A stretch of 15,131 nucleotides of DNA. Source: Acidobacteriota bacterium. GTDB lineage: Bacteria > Acidobacteriota > Terriglobia > 20CM-2-55-15. Shown here in pieces: positions 6,817 through 14,606 of this stretch. The stretch spans positions 395 through 15,525 of the forward strand of contig QHXA01000127.1 of assembly GCA_003222755.1 (NCBI GenBank). The letters are read 5' to 3'. A program made the translations under genes and the position numbers. The notes beneath the pieces are model-generated. The model saw only the letters and a program-made list of their open reading frames with translations. It was not told the origin of the DNA and made no database searches. Position 1 is the stretch's first letter. Every line of letters begins with the position of its first letter.

Positions 6817-7424
6817 CTGCAAAGTTCGGCTTCGCCAATGCGATGACCATCTGGGACGATCCGCAGAACGCGAAGCTGAAAAAGGAACGGAAGAATCCGA
6901 ACGTGCTGTTCCCTGGTGATGTATTGTTCATCCCCGATAAGAAACAAAAACAGGAATCTGGACCTACGGAGCAGAGAATTCGATTTGAATTGAAAGGGTC
7001 TAAGGTCATGTTGCGGCTGGTCCTGGAGGATGCTTTCAACAAACCGATCGCGAACGCTCCGTGCGAGCTGGCAGTAGAAGGAGAGACGCACAAGCTTGTT
7101 TCCGATGGCAAAGGGAAAATCGAGAAAGAAATTCCTAAGAGCGCCGAAAAGGCGACATTGGTGATCAAGGATCCCAAGACTCCCGTCAACGATCAGATTA
7201 TCCCAATCCTGATCGGCCATCTGAATCCGGTCGACAAGTTGAGCGGACAGAAAGCGCGTCTGAACAATCTCGGCTATTTTGCGGGGCCGCTCGATAAGGA
7301 AGACGAGAATCTCTTCCGCTCAGCCGTAGAAGAGTTTCAATGTGAGCATATGGGCAAGGCGGCCGTCGATGGGAAGTGCGGCCCCAAGACTCAGGCAAAG
7401 TTGCTGGAAGTGCACGGGTGTTGA
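6768..7424 (+). CDS. LysM and peptidoglycan-binding domain protein linked to the T6SS spike
   Basis: This 218-residue protein has three parts. Residues 4-56 are a LysM domain (YTVKQGDFLSKIAAKFGF, ending LFPGDVLFIPD). Residues 76-132 form a beta-rich transthyretin/Ig-like module (LRLVLEDAFNKPIANAPCEL, SDGKGKIEKEIP). Residues 146-218 are a PG_binding_1 domain (SGQKARLNNLGYFAGPLD, then AVEEFQ and VDGKCGPKTQAKL). There is no signal peptide, so it probably acts by loading on the spike or baseplate rather than by normal export. Such LysM proteins accompany contractile injection systems, where LysM stabilises the hub-to-needle contact, and peptidoglycan binding would help at the target wall; both roles are inferred here. 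ATG 6768 has GGGAG at 6756-6760. It lies directly between vgrG and tssF and reads in the same direction, so co-transcription is likely. Confidence 0.85.
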   Translation: MGEMYTVKQGDFLSKIAAKFGFANAMTIWDDPQNAKLKKERKNPNVLFPGDVLFIPDKKQKQESGPTEQRIRFELKGSKVMLRLVLEDAFNKPIANAPCELAVEGETHKLVSDGKGKIEKEIPKSAEKATLVIKDPKTPVNDQIIPILIGHLNPVDKLSGQKARLNNLGYFAGPLDKEDENLFRSAVEEFQCEHMGKAAVDGKCGPKTQAKLLEVHGC

Positions 7425-7469
7425 GTTTGCAACGCGTGCGTCGAAAAACTGGGAAGGGCTCTGACATGG

Positions 7470-9155
7470 ATGGATCGAATGTATAGCTGGCGTCCACCGC
7501 GAGCCGTAGAGATTGATCGCAAGATGCGCGAGGATTTCGCGCGGCGTCTGAAGGAAGGCTACGGGATCACCTCGGACACCACCGACCCGATCCTGGCGGT
7601 GCTGTTTCGCACGTTCGCGGTACAAATCGAGGACATCTATAAAGAAGCGGGCGAAACAATTCCTCCGGCTGTGCTTGATGAGCTGATTGCGGGACTCGGC
7701 ATGCCGGAACGGCGTTCACGGCCCGCTCAGTTGGTGGTGAAGTTCTCGTTGCCAAGCGGGGAGGACTTGTTTGAAGCCGGAACGGAATTAATCGGTGAAA
7801 CGAGTTCGGGAGAGCGTCTGGTATTTGCGCTGGATAGTGATGTTCAGATATCGGCTGCCAAGCTCGTATTTGCGGGCAGCTACACGAGCGGGCAGTTGCG
7901 CCTCCTCTCCGGCGTCGAAATGCCGGAAGAGTTCGAAAAATCGAAGCCATCGCTCGACCCAACGCCCGCGGCTCTCGGGCCGATGCCCGCAGTGTTTCTG
8001 GCCATCGATGTGCCCGAAGATAGTTACCTTGATCGTCACGGACTGTATTTCGAACTGGCTCCCGGAAGCCGCGCGTTGTTGCGAGCGCTGAGGCGCGAAT
8101 TCTGGTGTGTTCTGGACAATGCCGGCGCGGTCAGTTCATCAGGGCTGCTTCGGCCTCGCGCGGGCCGATGCGGTATACGCGAACTCCGTTCGCTTTCCGA
8201 AACGAGAAGCGATGCTGGCGAGTCCTTAGCGGAAGGTTTCTATAGCTCGAGGACGTTCATCTTTCCCGCGTTTTCGCCAGAGCGCCGATTCTTGTCGGTC
8301 ATTCCTCAACAAATGGAAGAACCGATTCAGAGAATTTTTGGAAAGACTGCCGATTCGCTCTTTCGAAAACAGCGAGCGTGGATCAAGATCGGCTTGCCTG
8401 AGTGTCACAATCTGAACGAAGAAATCATACGGATCGCGCTGCACTGCGTTACGGCGTCGAATTTGGAAGTGCTCAATCAGACTTTGTATTTCAAAAGGAC
8501 AGGAACGTCGGTGCCGGTCAGCAGCGAAGCTGGGACAGCGAAGCACCTCGTCCAGCCGATTGCCGTTATCGGCGAATCGGGAACGACGTACCTGACGGAG
8601 TCGCAGCCATCAAGCGATCCATCCGTAGGTAGATACCATTTTCGCAATGGCCGGATCGAAATCAGTCCTGCACAGCCGGCACAAGGAGTGGCGGATGAGT
8701 ACGCGACGGTTCGCCTGCTGGTGTCGAATGGCTCGCGTGCCAATTCGGTGGGTGCCGGGTCAATCAAGACATTTCTGAGCCGTGGTGCGTCACCGGGGCT
8801 GAGCGTCACCAATCTGACCGCCGCTGCGGGTGGAACCGATGGAGAGCCCTCCAGGGACGCTCGAGAGCGCTTCGCCGAATTGCTCTTGTGCCGTGAACGT
8901 GTAGTCACTCAATCGGATCTAGAGGTTGTAGTGAAAGCGTTCGAGCCGAAGGTATCACAGGTCCGGATTCGACCAACCCTGGAACGTACGCCACAAGGCC
9001 TGCGCCGTATCCATCGGGTGACGGTCGTGGTCAGTAAGGATCTCTTGTTAGATGTGGATGAACAATCCCGAGTGTTGCAACAGGAACTGGAACGTCATTT
9101 GAAGGATCGAGTATTGCTCGATCTGGACGTCCGTGTGGCCGTTGAATGGACATAA
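7470..9155 (+). CDS. tssF: T6SS baseplate subunit TssF
   Basis: TssF is a baseplate wedge protein that forms a complex with TssG and TssE around the VgrG hub. The product is 561 residues (TssF is usually about 580-620). The N-terminus fits the family: REDFARRLKEGYGI, DPILAVLFRTFAVQIEDIY, LDELIAGLGMPERRSRPAQL. A middle block with FIFPAFSPERRFLSVIPQQM and AWIKIGLPECHNLNEEIIRI follows. From about residue 430 the C-terminus resembles gp6/baseplate-J wedge proteins (VTNLTAAAGGTDGEPSRDAR, RVVTQSDLEVVVKAFEPKVS), including the GG.D.E...R pattern. ATG 7470 has a GGGAAGGG at 7451-7458; the ATG at 7466 is out of frame and stops soon. Methionine 4 (7479) is a possible alternative. The gp6-like end is stronger here than in classical TssF. 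Confidence 0.85.
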   Translation: MDRMYSWRPPRAVEIDRKMREDFARRLKEGYGITSDTTDPILAVLFRTFAVQIEDIYKEAGETIPPAVLDELIAGLGMPERRSRPAQLVVKFSLPSGEDLFEAGTELIGETSSGERLVFALDSDVQISAAKLVFAGSYTSGQLRLLSGVEMPEEFEKSKPSLDPTPAALGPMPAVFLAIDVPEDSYLDRHGLYFELAPGSRALLRALRREFWCVLDNAGAVSSSGLLRPRAGRCGIRELRSLSETRSDAGESLAEGFYSSRTFIFPAFSPERRFLSVIPQQMEEPIQRIFGKTADSLFRKQRAWIKIGLPECHNLNEEIIRIALHCVTASNLEVLNQTLYFKRTGTSVPVSSEAGTAKHLVQPIAVIGESGTTYLTESQPSSDPSVGRYHFRNGRIEISPAQPAQGVADEYATVRLLVSNGSRANSVGAGSIKTFLSRGASPGLSVTNLTAAAGGTDGEPSRDARERFAELLLCRERVVTQSDLEVVVKAFEPKVSQVRIRPTLERTPQGLRRIHRVTVVVSKDLLLDVDEQSRVLQQELERHLKDRVLLDLDVRVAVEWT

Positions 9156-9167
9156 CGGTTGGCGATT

Positions 9168-9190
9168 GGGCGCGGTCATAGGCCGCCCCT
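9168..9190. repeat. REP-like palindrome between tssF and tssG
   Basis: The core cgcggtc-ata-ggccgcc sits in the 45-bp gap before tssG and forms an imperfect stem of about 10 pairs (one G-T pair, one C-C mismatch). It shares ggtcata and gccgcccctacag-type flanks with the element at 11870-11895 and the GGGCGG core with the one after hcp. It lies inside the extended TTG-started frame of tssG and argues against that start. Confidence 0.7.
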
Positions 9191-9200
9191 ACAGTGTAAA

Positions 9201-10172
9201 ATGGCGACTGTAAAACATAACGAAGAAGAGCAGAATTTGCCGACGGTCATGCCGCAGTTCGAAAGTCCTCAGTATGGCTATCGCCATACGGTCGACTCCG
9301 CGCTTTTTTCTCTGCTGGCATTGGGAGTGGATCCGGATCGGATCACGATGCGCAAGGTTGGTCGAGGATGGACTGACCGGCGAATTGTCGCCCAGGAGCC
9401 AGGATCTCAGTCGCTCATCGGATCTCGTGACATCATGTTGAGCGTCGCAGGCGACGGCTTGTTCGACCGGCTTCCCACAGGCTTTCGGGATCAAGGCACG
9501 GACACGGAACCGGGCATCGACACGCTGTTGCAGGCATTCGATGACCCGTCCGAGAAAGCAAGTTCCTATGTACGGCAGGGCGGCCTTTATTTTGACCTCC
9601 GCCCGGATAACCCAACCGGATGCGGTCGATGGATTCGGGCGTTTGGCATCGTCCCGGAAGATTGGCCGGTCGAGACGTGGTATTCTCTCGCTCGCTTCTT
9701 GCCATTCGTATATCGCTTAGCAGGACAGGAATTAGGGGTTAGGCTCGGAGTCAAATTGCTCCTTGGTTTGGAGATTCTTCGCATCGAATGGGGGTGGCAA
9801 CGCACTGCGTTGGCCGACGAAACACTGACACGAGTCGGCGACACGTCGACCCGATTGGGAACCGATTTTATTGTCGGCCAAACCGTGGAAGACGAAGCCG
9901 TCCTGAAAATTGTTTTTGGGCCTGTGACATTGGCTCAGTATCGCCGGCATCAGACGGAAGAAATGAAGCGCCGGCTCGACCTGGTTTTCAATCTTGTTCT
10001 CCCTTGCCACTTGGCACGCCTGGTGAAATGGATCGTCGGCGACCCCGCATTTACACCTCGGTTGGCGACCGAGGAAGAAAACGCGGTGCTCGGGATCAAT
10101 ATGCATCTTGGGAAACGGTTGTCGCGGCCGGAGGTGAACGGATTGGAGGCGGCGGCCGCCATAAAAAGATGA
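9201..10172 (+). CDS. tssG: T6SS baseplate subunit TssG
   Basis: TssG partners TssF in the baseplate wedge. From ATG 9201 the protein is 323 residues, matching the usual 310-350. Features consistent with the family are a helical first half, the central block FIVGQTVEDEAVLKIVFGPV, which fits the TssG strand with conserved GP, a following helix pair (AQYRRHQTEEMKRRLDLVFN) and LPCHLARLVKWIVGDPAF. The similarity is remote, so the assignment also rests on its place between tssF and tssK. The frame could be read from TTG 9159, but that would code through the palindrome at 9168-9190 and give an unlikely leader; ATG 9201 is preferred although its Shine-Dalgarno is weak. tssK starts 10 bp after the stop. 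Confidence 0.75.
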   Translation: MATVKHNEEEQNLPTVMPQFESPQYGYRHTVDSALFSLLALGVDPDRITMRKVGRGWTDRRIVAQEPGSQSLIGSRDIMLSVAGDGLFDRLPTGFRDQGTDTEPGIDTLLQAFDDPSEKASSYVRQGGLYFDLRPDNPTGCGRWIRAFGIVPEDWPVETWYSLARFLPFVYRLAGQELGVRLGVKLLLGLEILRIEWGWQRTALADETLTRVGDTSTRLGTDFIVGQTVEDEAVLKIVFGPVTLAQYRRHQTEEMKRRLDLVFNLVLPCHLARLVKWIVGDPAFTPRLATEEENAVLGINMHLGKRLSRPEVNGLEAAAAIKR

Positions 10173-10181
10173 GGAACACCA

Positions 10182-11858
10182 GTGAAAGATGAAGACATTG
10201 ACCTGCGGTCGGTGAACTGGGAACACGGCATGTTCGTGACCCCAGACCATTTTTTGCGGCAAGAACGCTATATCGACTCGTTGGCCATGTGGATGCTCCG
10301 CAACTACACCGATGTGTACGGCTTGATCGGCGGCGGACCTCGCGTGCCCGCTGCGGAGCGCGGCGCAGCTAAGCACGATCCTGTGGTTGATATCTATGAA
10401 GATGACGAGTCGCTGCGTGTGACCGTCAGTCAGTGTCGAGGCTTGTCGCCGGGCGGCGATATCGTTGAGATCGATCCCGCTCATCCCGTAAATATCTCTG
10501 TCCCTAAAGGGCAGCTCGAAGGTGCTCGCGAACTCGGCGTGTATGTTACGTCTCGTCCACATGACAAATCTGTAGAAGACGAATATGAGGATCAGGCAAA
10601 TCCACAGATGCGTTCATCGCGCCGTCGGACCTTCGCGGTAAAGCTCGACGTCTCGGCGGACGAGGCGGGACACAGTGTCTTGTTGGCTCGGTTGAGCCGG
10701 TCCGAACGCGGGCTCCACTTTGAACGGAATATGGAGTTTATACCTCCATGCGCGACGCTTTCAGCGCATAGCGAGCTGATCCGCGCATGGCGTCGAATTA
10801 CAGAAAAGGTTTCGGTACTTGCGGATCGCTACGCAGAATTGCATCGCGCTATCGGTGAATACATGAACCTGGCCGTCGACCGCGGAATCGAAACGCGCGA
10901 GGATGCCGAAACATTGAGTTTCGTCGGACGAATGGTCGCGGCATTGGAGGATTGTGCTTATCAGATTTTGGATCCTCTGCAACCACCGTATCGATTTTTT
11001 CAGCAGATGTACCGCCTCATCCGCAGCGCTGCCATTTATCTGGATTTGAGTCCGCCTACGGTGTCGTATTTTCAAATGTTGGGTGAAGCGGGTGAAACGG
11101 AGTTTGTTCCTTTGCTCGAACAGGAGCGGCAGATGCTCGCAATGGCACGGGAATGGGCAATGCATCCTGATCTTGGGCAAGACGTGCAGCGAATCATCGC
11201 CGGACTGCAACGGCTCGAGCGGCTGGAAGAAGCTCTCGAGGGCAAGTATATCGACTTCCGAGTGAGCCCTTCACTCGAGTCACTGAATTTTGTGTTTGAC
11301 CGCGGTGGCGAAGCTTTTTATCAAAGTGTCAGCAGGCCTTCACGGCCTCAAGTTTTCAACCAAGAACTGACGTTCGTTTTTGCCCGTTTGAAATTGGAAG
11401 GCCGCGAAGCCTACCGGTTGATCTTGATGGGCGAACCCGAGGCCCGTTTCGAGATTGGAGAGTCTCTGACCGCAGAAATCCGAATCAATCCTGGCGGGGG
11501 ACAAGCCTCACAGCCAATTTACAAGAGGGTGGCCTGCGACATATTTAATCAGCGCAATTTTGCAATTGATTTCGATGCGCCCCCGGATGTGGTGACCATA
11601 TCCGATCTGCGAGTGATCGTGAAAGTCACGCGCCCGATGAGAAGTGGATTGTTATATGTGCGCCGGCGTTTCTATGGCAAATCACAGCCTCGGCAGCAGC
11701 AGCCGGCTTACGCGCCCCCAGCGCCACCGGTCATGTCCACTGAGCCGGAGGTGCCCGCGGATGAATTCAGGCGGCGGGTTATTAAGCCACCGGATGAGGC
11801 GCCACGGCAGCCTGTTCAGCCGCCGCCCAATGCGAGAAGGTCTCGGTTACTAGATTGA
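10182..11858 (+). CDS. tssK: T6SS baseplate subunit TssK with Pro-rich tail
   Basis: TssK links the baseplate to the TssJLM membrane complex. Residues 11-33 carry the family hallmark VNWEHGMFVTPDHFLRQERY (family form VxWxEGMFLxPQHFQxxE). A shoulder domain follows, then a helical neck (RAWRRITEKVSVLADRYAEL) and a C-terminal head with QSVSRPSRPQVF and RLILMGEPEARFEIGESL. At 558 residues it is about 100 longer than most TssK. There is an acidic and basic insertion near residue 127 (DKSVEDEYED, then SSRRR), and residues 500-558 form a Pro/Gln-rich, probably disordered tail (AYAPPAPPVM, RQPVQPPPNARR). The start is GTG 10182 with GAGG at 10171-10174, overlapping the tssG stop region, so translation is coupled. 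The Pro-rich tail is not part of the usual TssK fold and could be an extra interaction site. Confidence 0.93.
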   Translation: MKDEDIDLRSVNWEHGMFVTPDHFLRQERYIDSLAMWMLRNYTDVYGLIGGGPRVPAAERGAAKHDPVVDIYEDDESLRVTVSQCRGLSPGGDIVEIDPAHPVNISVPKGQLEGARELGVYVTSRPHDKSVEDEYEDQANPQMRSSRRRTFAVKLDVSADEAGHSVLLARLSRSERGLHFERNMEFIPPCATLSAHSELIRAWRRITEKVSVLADRYAELHRAIGEYMNLAVDRGIETREDAETLSFVGRMVAALEDCAYQILDPLQPPYRFFQQMYRLIRSAAIYLDLSPPTVSYFQMLGEAGETEFVPLLEQERQMLAMAREWAMHPDLGQDVQRIIAGLQRLERLEEALEGKYIDFRVSPSLESLNFVFDRGGEAFYQSVSRPSRPQVFNQELTFVFARLKLEGREAYRLILMGEPEARFEIGESLTAEIRINPGGGQASQPIYKRVACDIFNQRNFAIDFDAPPDVVTISDLRVIVKVTRPMRSGLLYVRRRFYGKSQPRQQQPAYAPPAPPVMSTEPEVPADEFRRRVIKPPDEAPRQPVQPPPNARRSRLLD

Positions 11859-11869
11859 AGATTTGTAAT

Positions 11870-11895
11870 GTAGGGGCGGTCATAGACCGTCCTAC
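11870..11895. repeat. REP-like palindrome between tssK and clpV
   Basis: The arms gtaggggcggtc (11870-11881) and gaccgtcctac (11885-11895) pair around the loop ata with one bulge and one G-T pair. It fills the 60-bp tssK-clpV gap. Five T bases occur at 11905-11909, 9 bases past the stem, too far for a standard intrinsic terminator. The sequence is a clear relative of the element at 9168-9190. Confidence 0.75.
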
Positions 11896-11918
11896 AGTAA
11901 GCCGTTTTTGGAGATGTT

Positions 11919-14588
11919 ATGGAATTGGATCGACTGTCGCTGGAATTGGAACGCTCGCTGGAAGATGCTCGCCACCTGGCGGAGCGCCGTGGCGTGGCGT
12001 TAATCACGGTTAATCATCTGCTGTACGTACTGCTGGACAAAGGTGGCCCATTGCGAGCCATCGCAGAAAAACAGGGCGTGCGTTGCGACCACCTCTTGGA
12101 CTATCTGACAACGCGTGCGGCAGAGGACCCTGCGAATCGAAAGCTCGAACCGGGTAAGCGGCCGATCGCCGGACAACTGTTGCGAGAGATGCTGGACAAG
12201 GCGTTTCAAGTTGCCGATGCGCGCCGCTCGGACATGGTGGAGTCCACCGATTTGCTTGCAGCATTGCTGGACCACGCCGATGACGGTTTGCGGAGAAACT
12301 TGCGTGAGGCCGGACTTACCGTGGAGTCTCTCCGCAAGAGCACCGAGTCCAGAGCTGCTGCTGGTGAAGTCTTGGACTCCCAGAAACACGAACCACGCGC
12401 GGGCTCCATGCTTCAACGCTTCGGCCGCGATGTAACTGAGGCTGCGCGGCAGGGCAAACTCATGCCCGTGATCGGACGAGATCTCGAGGTGCGAGCCATC
12501 ATTCAAACACTGTTGCGCAAAACGAAAAATAATCCGGTCCTGGTTGGTGATCCAGGGACAGGCAAAACGGCGATCGTAGAAGCGCTTGCGCAGCGCATTG
12601 CCGTCGGTGATGTCCCAGATTCGCTCAAGAAATGCCGTTTGATCGCCTTGGATCTGACATCAATGGTGGCGGGTGCTAAATATCGCGGCGAATTTGAAGA
12701 ACGCATCAAGGGTGTCGTCGATGAAGTTTCCGCGCGCCAGGGCGAGATTATCCTTTTCCTCGACGAGTTACATACCTTAGTTGGCGCCGGCGGATCTGCC
12801 GGTGGTTTGGATGCTGCGAATATCTTGAAACCTGCATTGGCTCGCGGCGAGCTACGCTGCATCGGCGCAACAACGTATGACGAATACCGCGAACGCATTG
12901 CCAAAGATGCGGCGCTCGCCCGCCGTTTCGAGCAGGTCATTGTCGAAGAACCCGATGACGAAACAACCTTGACGATGTTGCGGGGCATCCGCCAACGCTA
13001 CGAAGCGCATCACGGTGTTCGTGTTTCCGAGGAGGCTCTCGCCGCGATCGTCAAGTTGTCGCGACGGTACTTAAGAGACCGTTTCCTTCCGGACAAGGCC
13101 ATTGACGTGCTGGACGAAGCGGCTGCTCGTATCCGTATGCAATTAGAATCCAAGCCCGATGAAATGGATTCTCTCGAGAGAAAGCTGCTCCGGGTCAAAG
13201 GAGAAGTTGAAACTCTGCACAAGAGCGGCTCCTCCGATCGCCGCCGCTTGAAGGAAGCCGAAGACGAGGCTGCCGTGCTGGAGACTCGCCTTGCGGAGCT
13301 GACTACGCGCTGGAACCGTGAACGCGACACCATCAGCCAGTTACAGAAGACGAAAAAAGCGATCGAGGAGCAGAAAGTCCTGCTTGAAGCCGCAGAGGCA
13401 AAGGGTGATGTTGCGAAGGCCGCGGAAATCCGTTACGGCGCGTTGAAGTATCTCGACCAGCAACTGGCGGATCTCCAAAACCAGGTCGCGGAAATCGAAA
13501 AGAAAGGCTTCTTCATCCGGCAGGAAGTACACAAGGAAGATGTCGCTGAAGCCGTCGCGCGACGCGCTCGGATTCCGATGGCTCGGTTGCTGGAATCGGA
13601 ACGCGAACGCCTGCTCAAGCTCGAAGAACGTATCGCCCAGCGCGTATTCGGGCAAATGACGGCCATCTCAGCCGTTTCGGAAGCAGCTCGAATGATGCGC
13701 ACCGGTTTGCGAAATTCAAAACGGCCGGCGTCGTTTTTATTTGTCGGCCCAACAGGCGTTGGCAAGACGGAGTTAACGAAGGCTCTCGCCGAAGCTCTCT
13801 TCGATGACGAAACCGCTTTGATTCGCATCGATATGGGTGAGTACAAGGAGAGCCATTCTGCCTCTGGACTAATCGGCTCACGGCCGGGACTGGTGGGTTC
13901 CGAAGAAGGTGGGTTTCTGACGGAGAAGGTACGGCGTCAGCCCTATTCTGTCGTTTTGTTCGACGAAGTTGAAAAAGCGCATCCCGAAGTTTTGGACCTT
14001 CTACTTGGTGCATTAGGTGAAGGACGAATGACGGACGCCAAAGGCCGGTTTTGTGATTTCTCGAATGCGATCGTGTGCTTTACTTCCAATCTCGGAGTGA
14101 AGGAAGCGAATTCTTACGATGGCGAGACGGAAGCGACGCTTGCACTTCAGAAAAAGTTGGGATTGCCCGAAACCGGCCAAGTGGATCCGGAAACTCGGAA
14201 CCGGATCATCATGGAAGTCGTGAAGGACAACCTGCGGCCCGAATTATTCAATCGTCTTGATGCTGTGATCTGTTTTGACGCTCTTGTGCCGGACATACTC
14301 GAACAGATCGTGTCGTTCCAGTTGGATCGGCTTGGAAAGAAATTAAAAGACGAACAGAACGCGACGCTGGAGATCGAACCGGCAGCCGTTGCCTATCTGG
14401 CCAAAGAGTCTTATGACCCGGCCTATGGGGCGCGGCCCGTCGAACGCACGCTGCAGCGGCTGGTATTGTCTCCACTGTCTCTGATGTTGATCGGCGGCGA
14501 AGTGAAACCAGGCCAGGCAGTCCGTTTGAGTTACTCGCCGGAAGATGGGCTCCAACTCCAGACTGCGAGTCTGGCGGTGTCCGCGTAA
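11919..14588 (+). CDS. clpV: T6SS sheath-recycling AAA+ ATPase ClpV (TssH), ClpB-like
   Basis: ClpV is a hexameric unfoldase that extracts subunits from the contracted sheath. The 889-residue protein has a Clp N-domain (1-150), AAA1 with Walker A GDPGTGKT (210-217), Walker B D282-E283 and pore loop AKYRGEFEER (Y255), a long coiled-coil M region (about 410-530), then AAA2 with Walker A GPTGVGKT (610-617), Walker B D682-E683, and sensor 2 DPAYGARPVERTL. The M region (AKGDVAKAAEIRYGALKYL) and the linker ESERERLLKLEERI look more like ClpB than proteobacterial ClpV, so a disaggregase ancestry or double use is possible. The usual GYVGYEEGG pore loop of AAA2 reads GLVGSEEGG here (L658), losing both aromatic residues. 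ATG 11919 has GGAG at 11910-11913. Placement after tssK supports the T6SS role. Confidence 0.93.
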   Translation: MELDRLSLELERSLEDARHLAERRGVALITVNHLLYVLLDKGGPLRAIAEKQGVRCDHLLDYLTTRAAEDPANRKLEPGKRPIAGQLLREMLDKAFQVADARRSDMVESTDLLAALLDHADDGLRRNLREAGLTVESLRKSTESRAAAGEVLDSQKHEPRAGSMLQRFGRDVTEAARQGKLMPVIGRDLEVRAIIQTLLRKTKNNPVLVGDPGTGKTAIVEALAQRIAVGDVPDSLKKCRLIALDLTSMVAGAKYRGEFEERIKGVVDEVSARQGEIILFLDELHTLVGAGGSAGGLDAANILKPALARGELRCIGATTYDEYRERIAKDAALARRFEQVIVEEPDDETTLTMLRGIRQRYEAHHGVRVSEEALAAIVKLSRRYLRDRFLPDKAIDVLDEAAARIRMQLESKPDEMDSLERKLLRVKGEVETLHKSGSSDRRRLKEAEDEAAVLETRLAELTTRWNRERDTISQLQKTKKAIEEQKVLLEAAEAKGDVAKAAEIRYGALKYLDQQLADLQNQVAEIEKKGFFIRQEVHKEDVAEAVARRARIPMARLLESERERLLKLEERIAQRVFGQMTAISAVSEAARMMRTGLRNSKRPASFLFVGPTGVGKTELTKALAEALFDDETALIRIDMGEYKESHSASGLIGSRPGLVGSEEGGFLTEKVRRQPYSVVLFDEVEKAHPEVLDLLLGALGEGRMTDAKGRFCDFSNAIVCFTSNLGVKEANSYDGETEATLALQKKLGLPETGQVDPETRNRIIMEVVKDNLRPELFNRLDAVICFDALVPDILEQIVSFQLDRLGKKLKDEQNATLEIEPAAVAYLAKESYDPAYGARPVERTLQRLVLSPLSLMLIGGEVKPGQAVRLSYSPEDGLQLQTASLAVSA

Positions 14589-14606
14589 AAACCGAATGGT
14601 GAGGCG

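Noticed and set aside
9159..9200. TTG start extending tssG upstream
   Set aside because: It would translate through an intergenic palindrome; ATG 9201 gives a normal TssG length.
9732..10562. 276-codon minus-strand ORF over tssG/tssK
   Set aside because: Antisense shadow of two convincing T6SS genes, with Cys/His/Arg-rich noise typical of antisense frames.
11140..11162. Second sigma-54-like TGGCAC inside tssK
   Set aside because: The -12 TTGC element is missing at the required spacing, and it lies inside a coding region.
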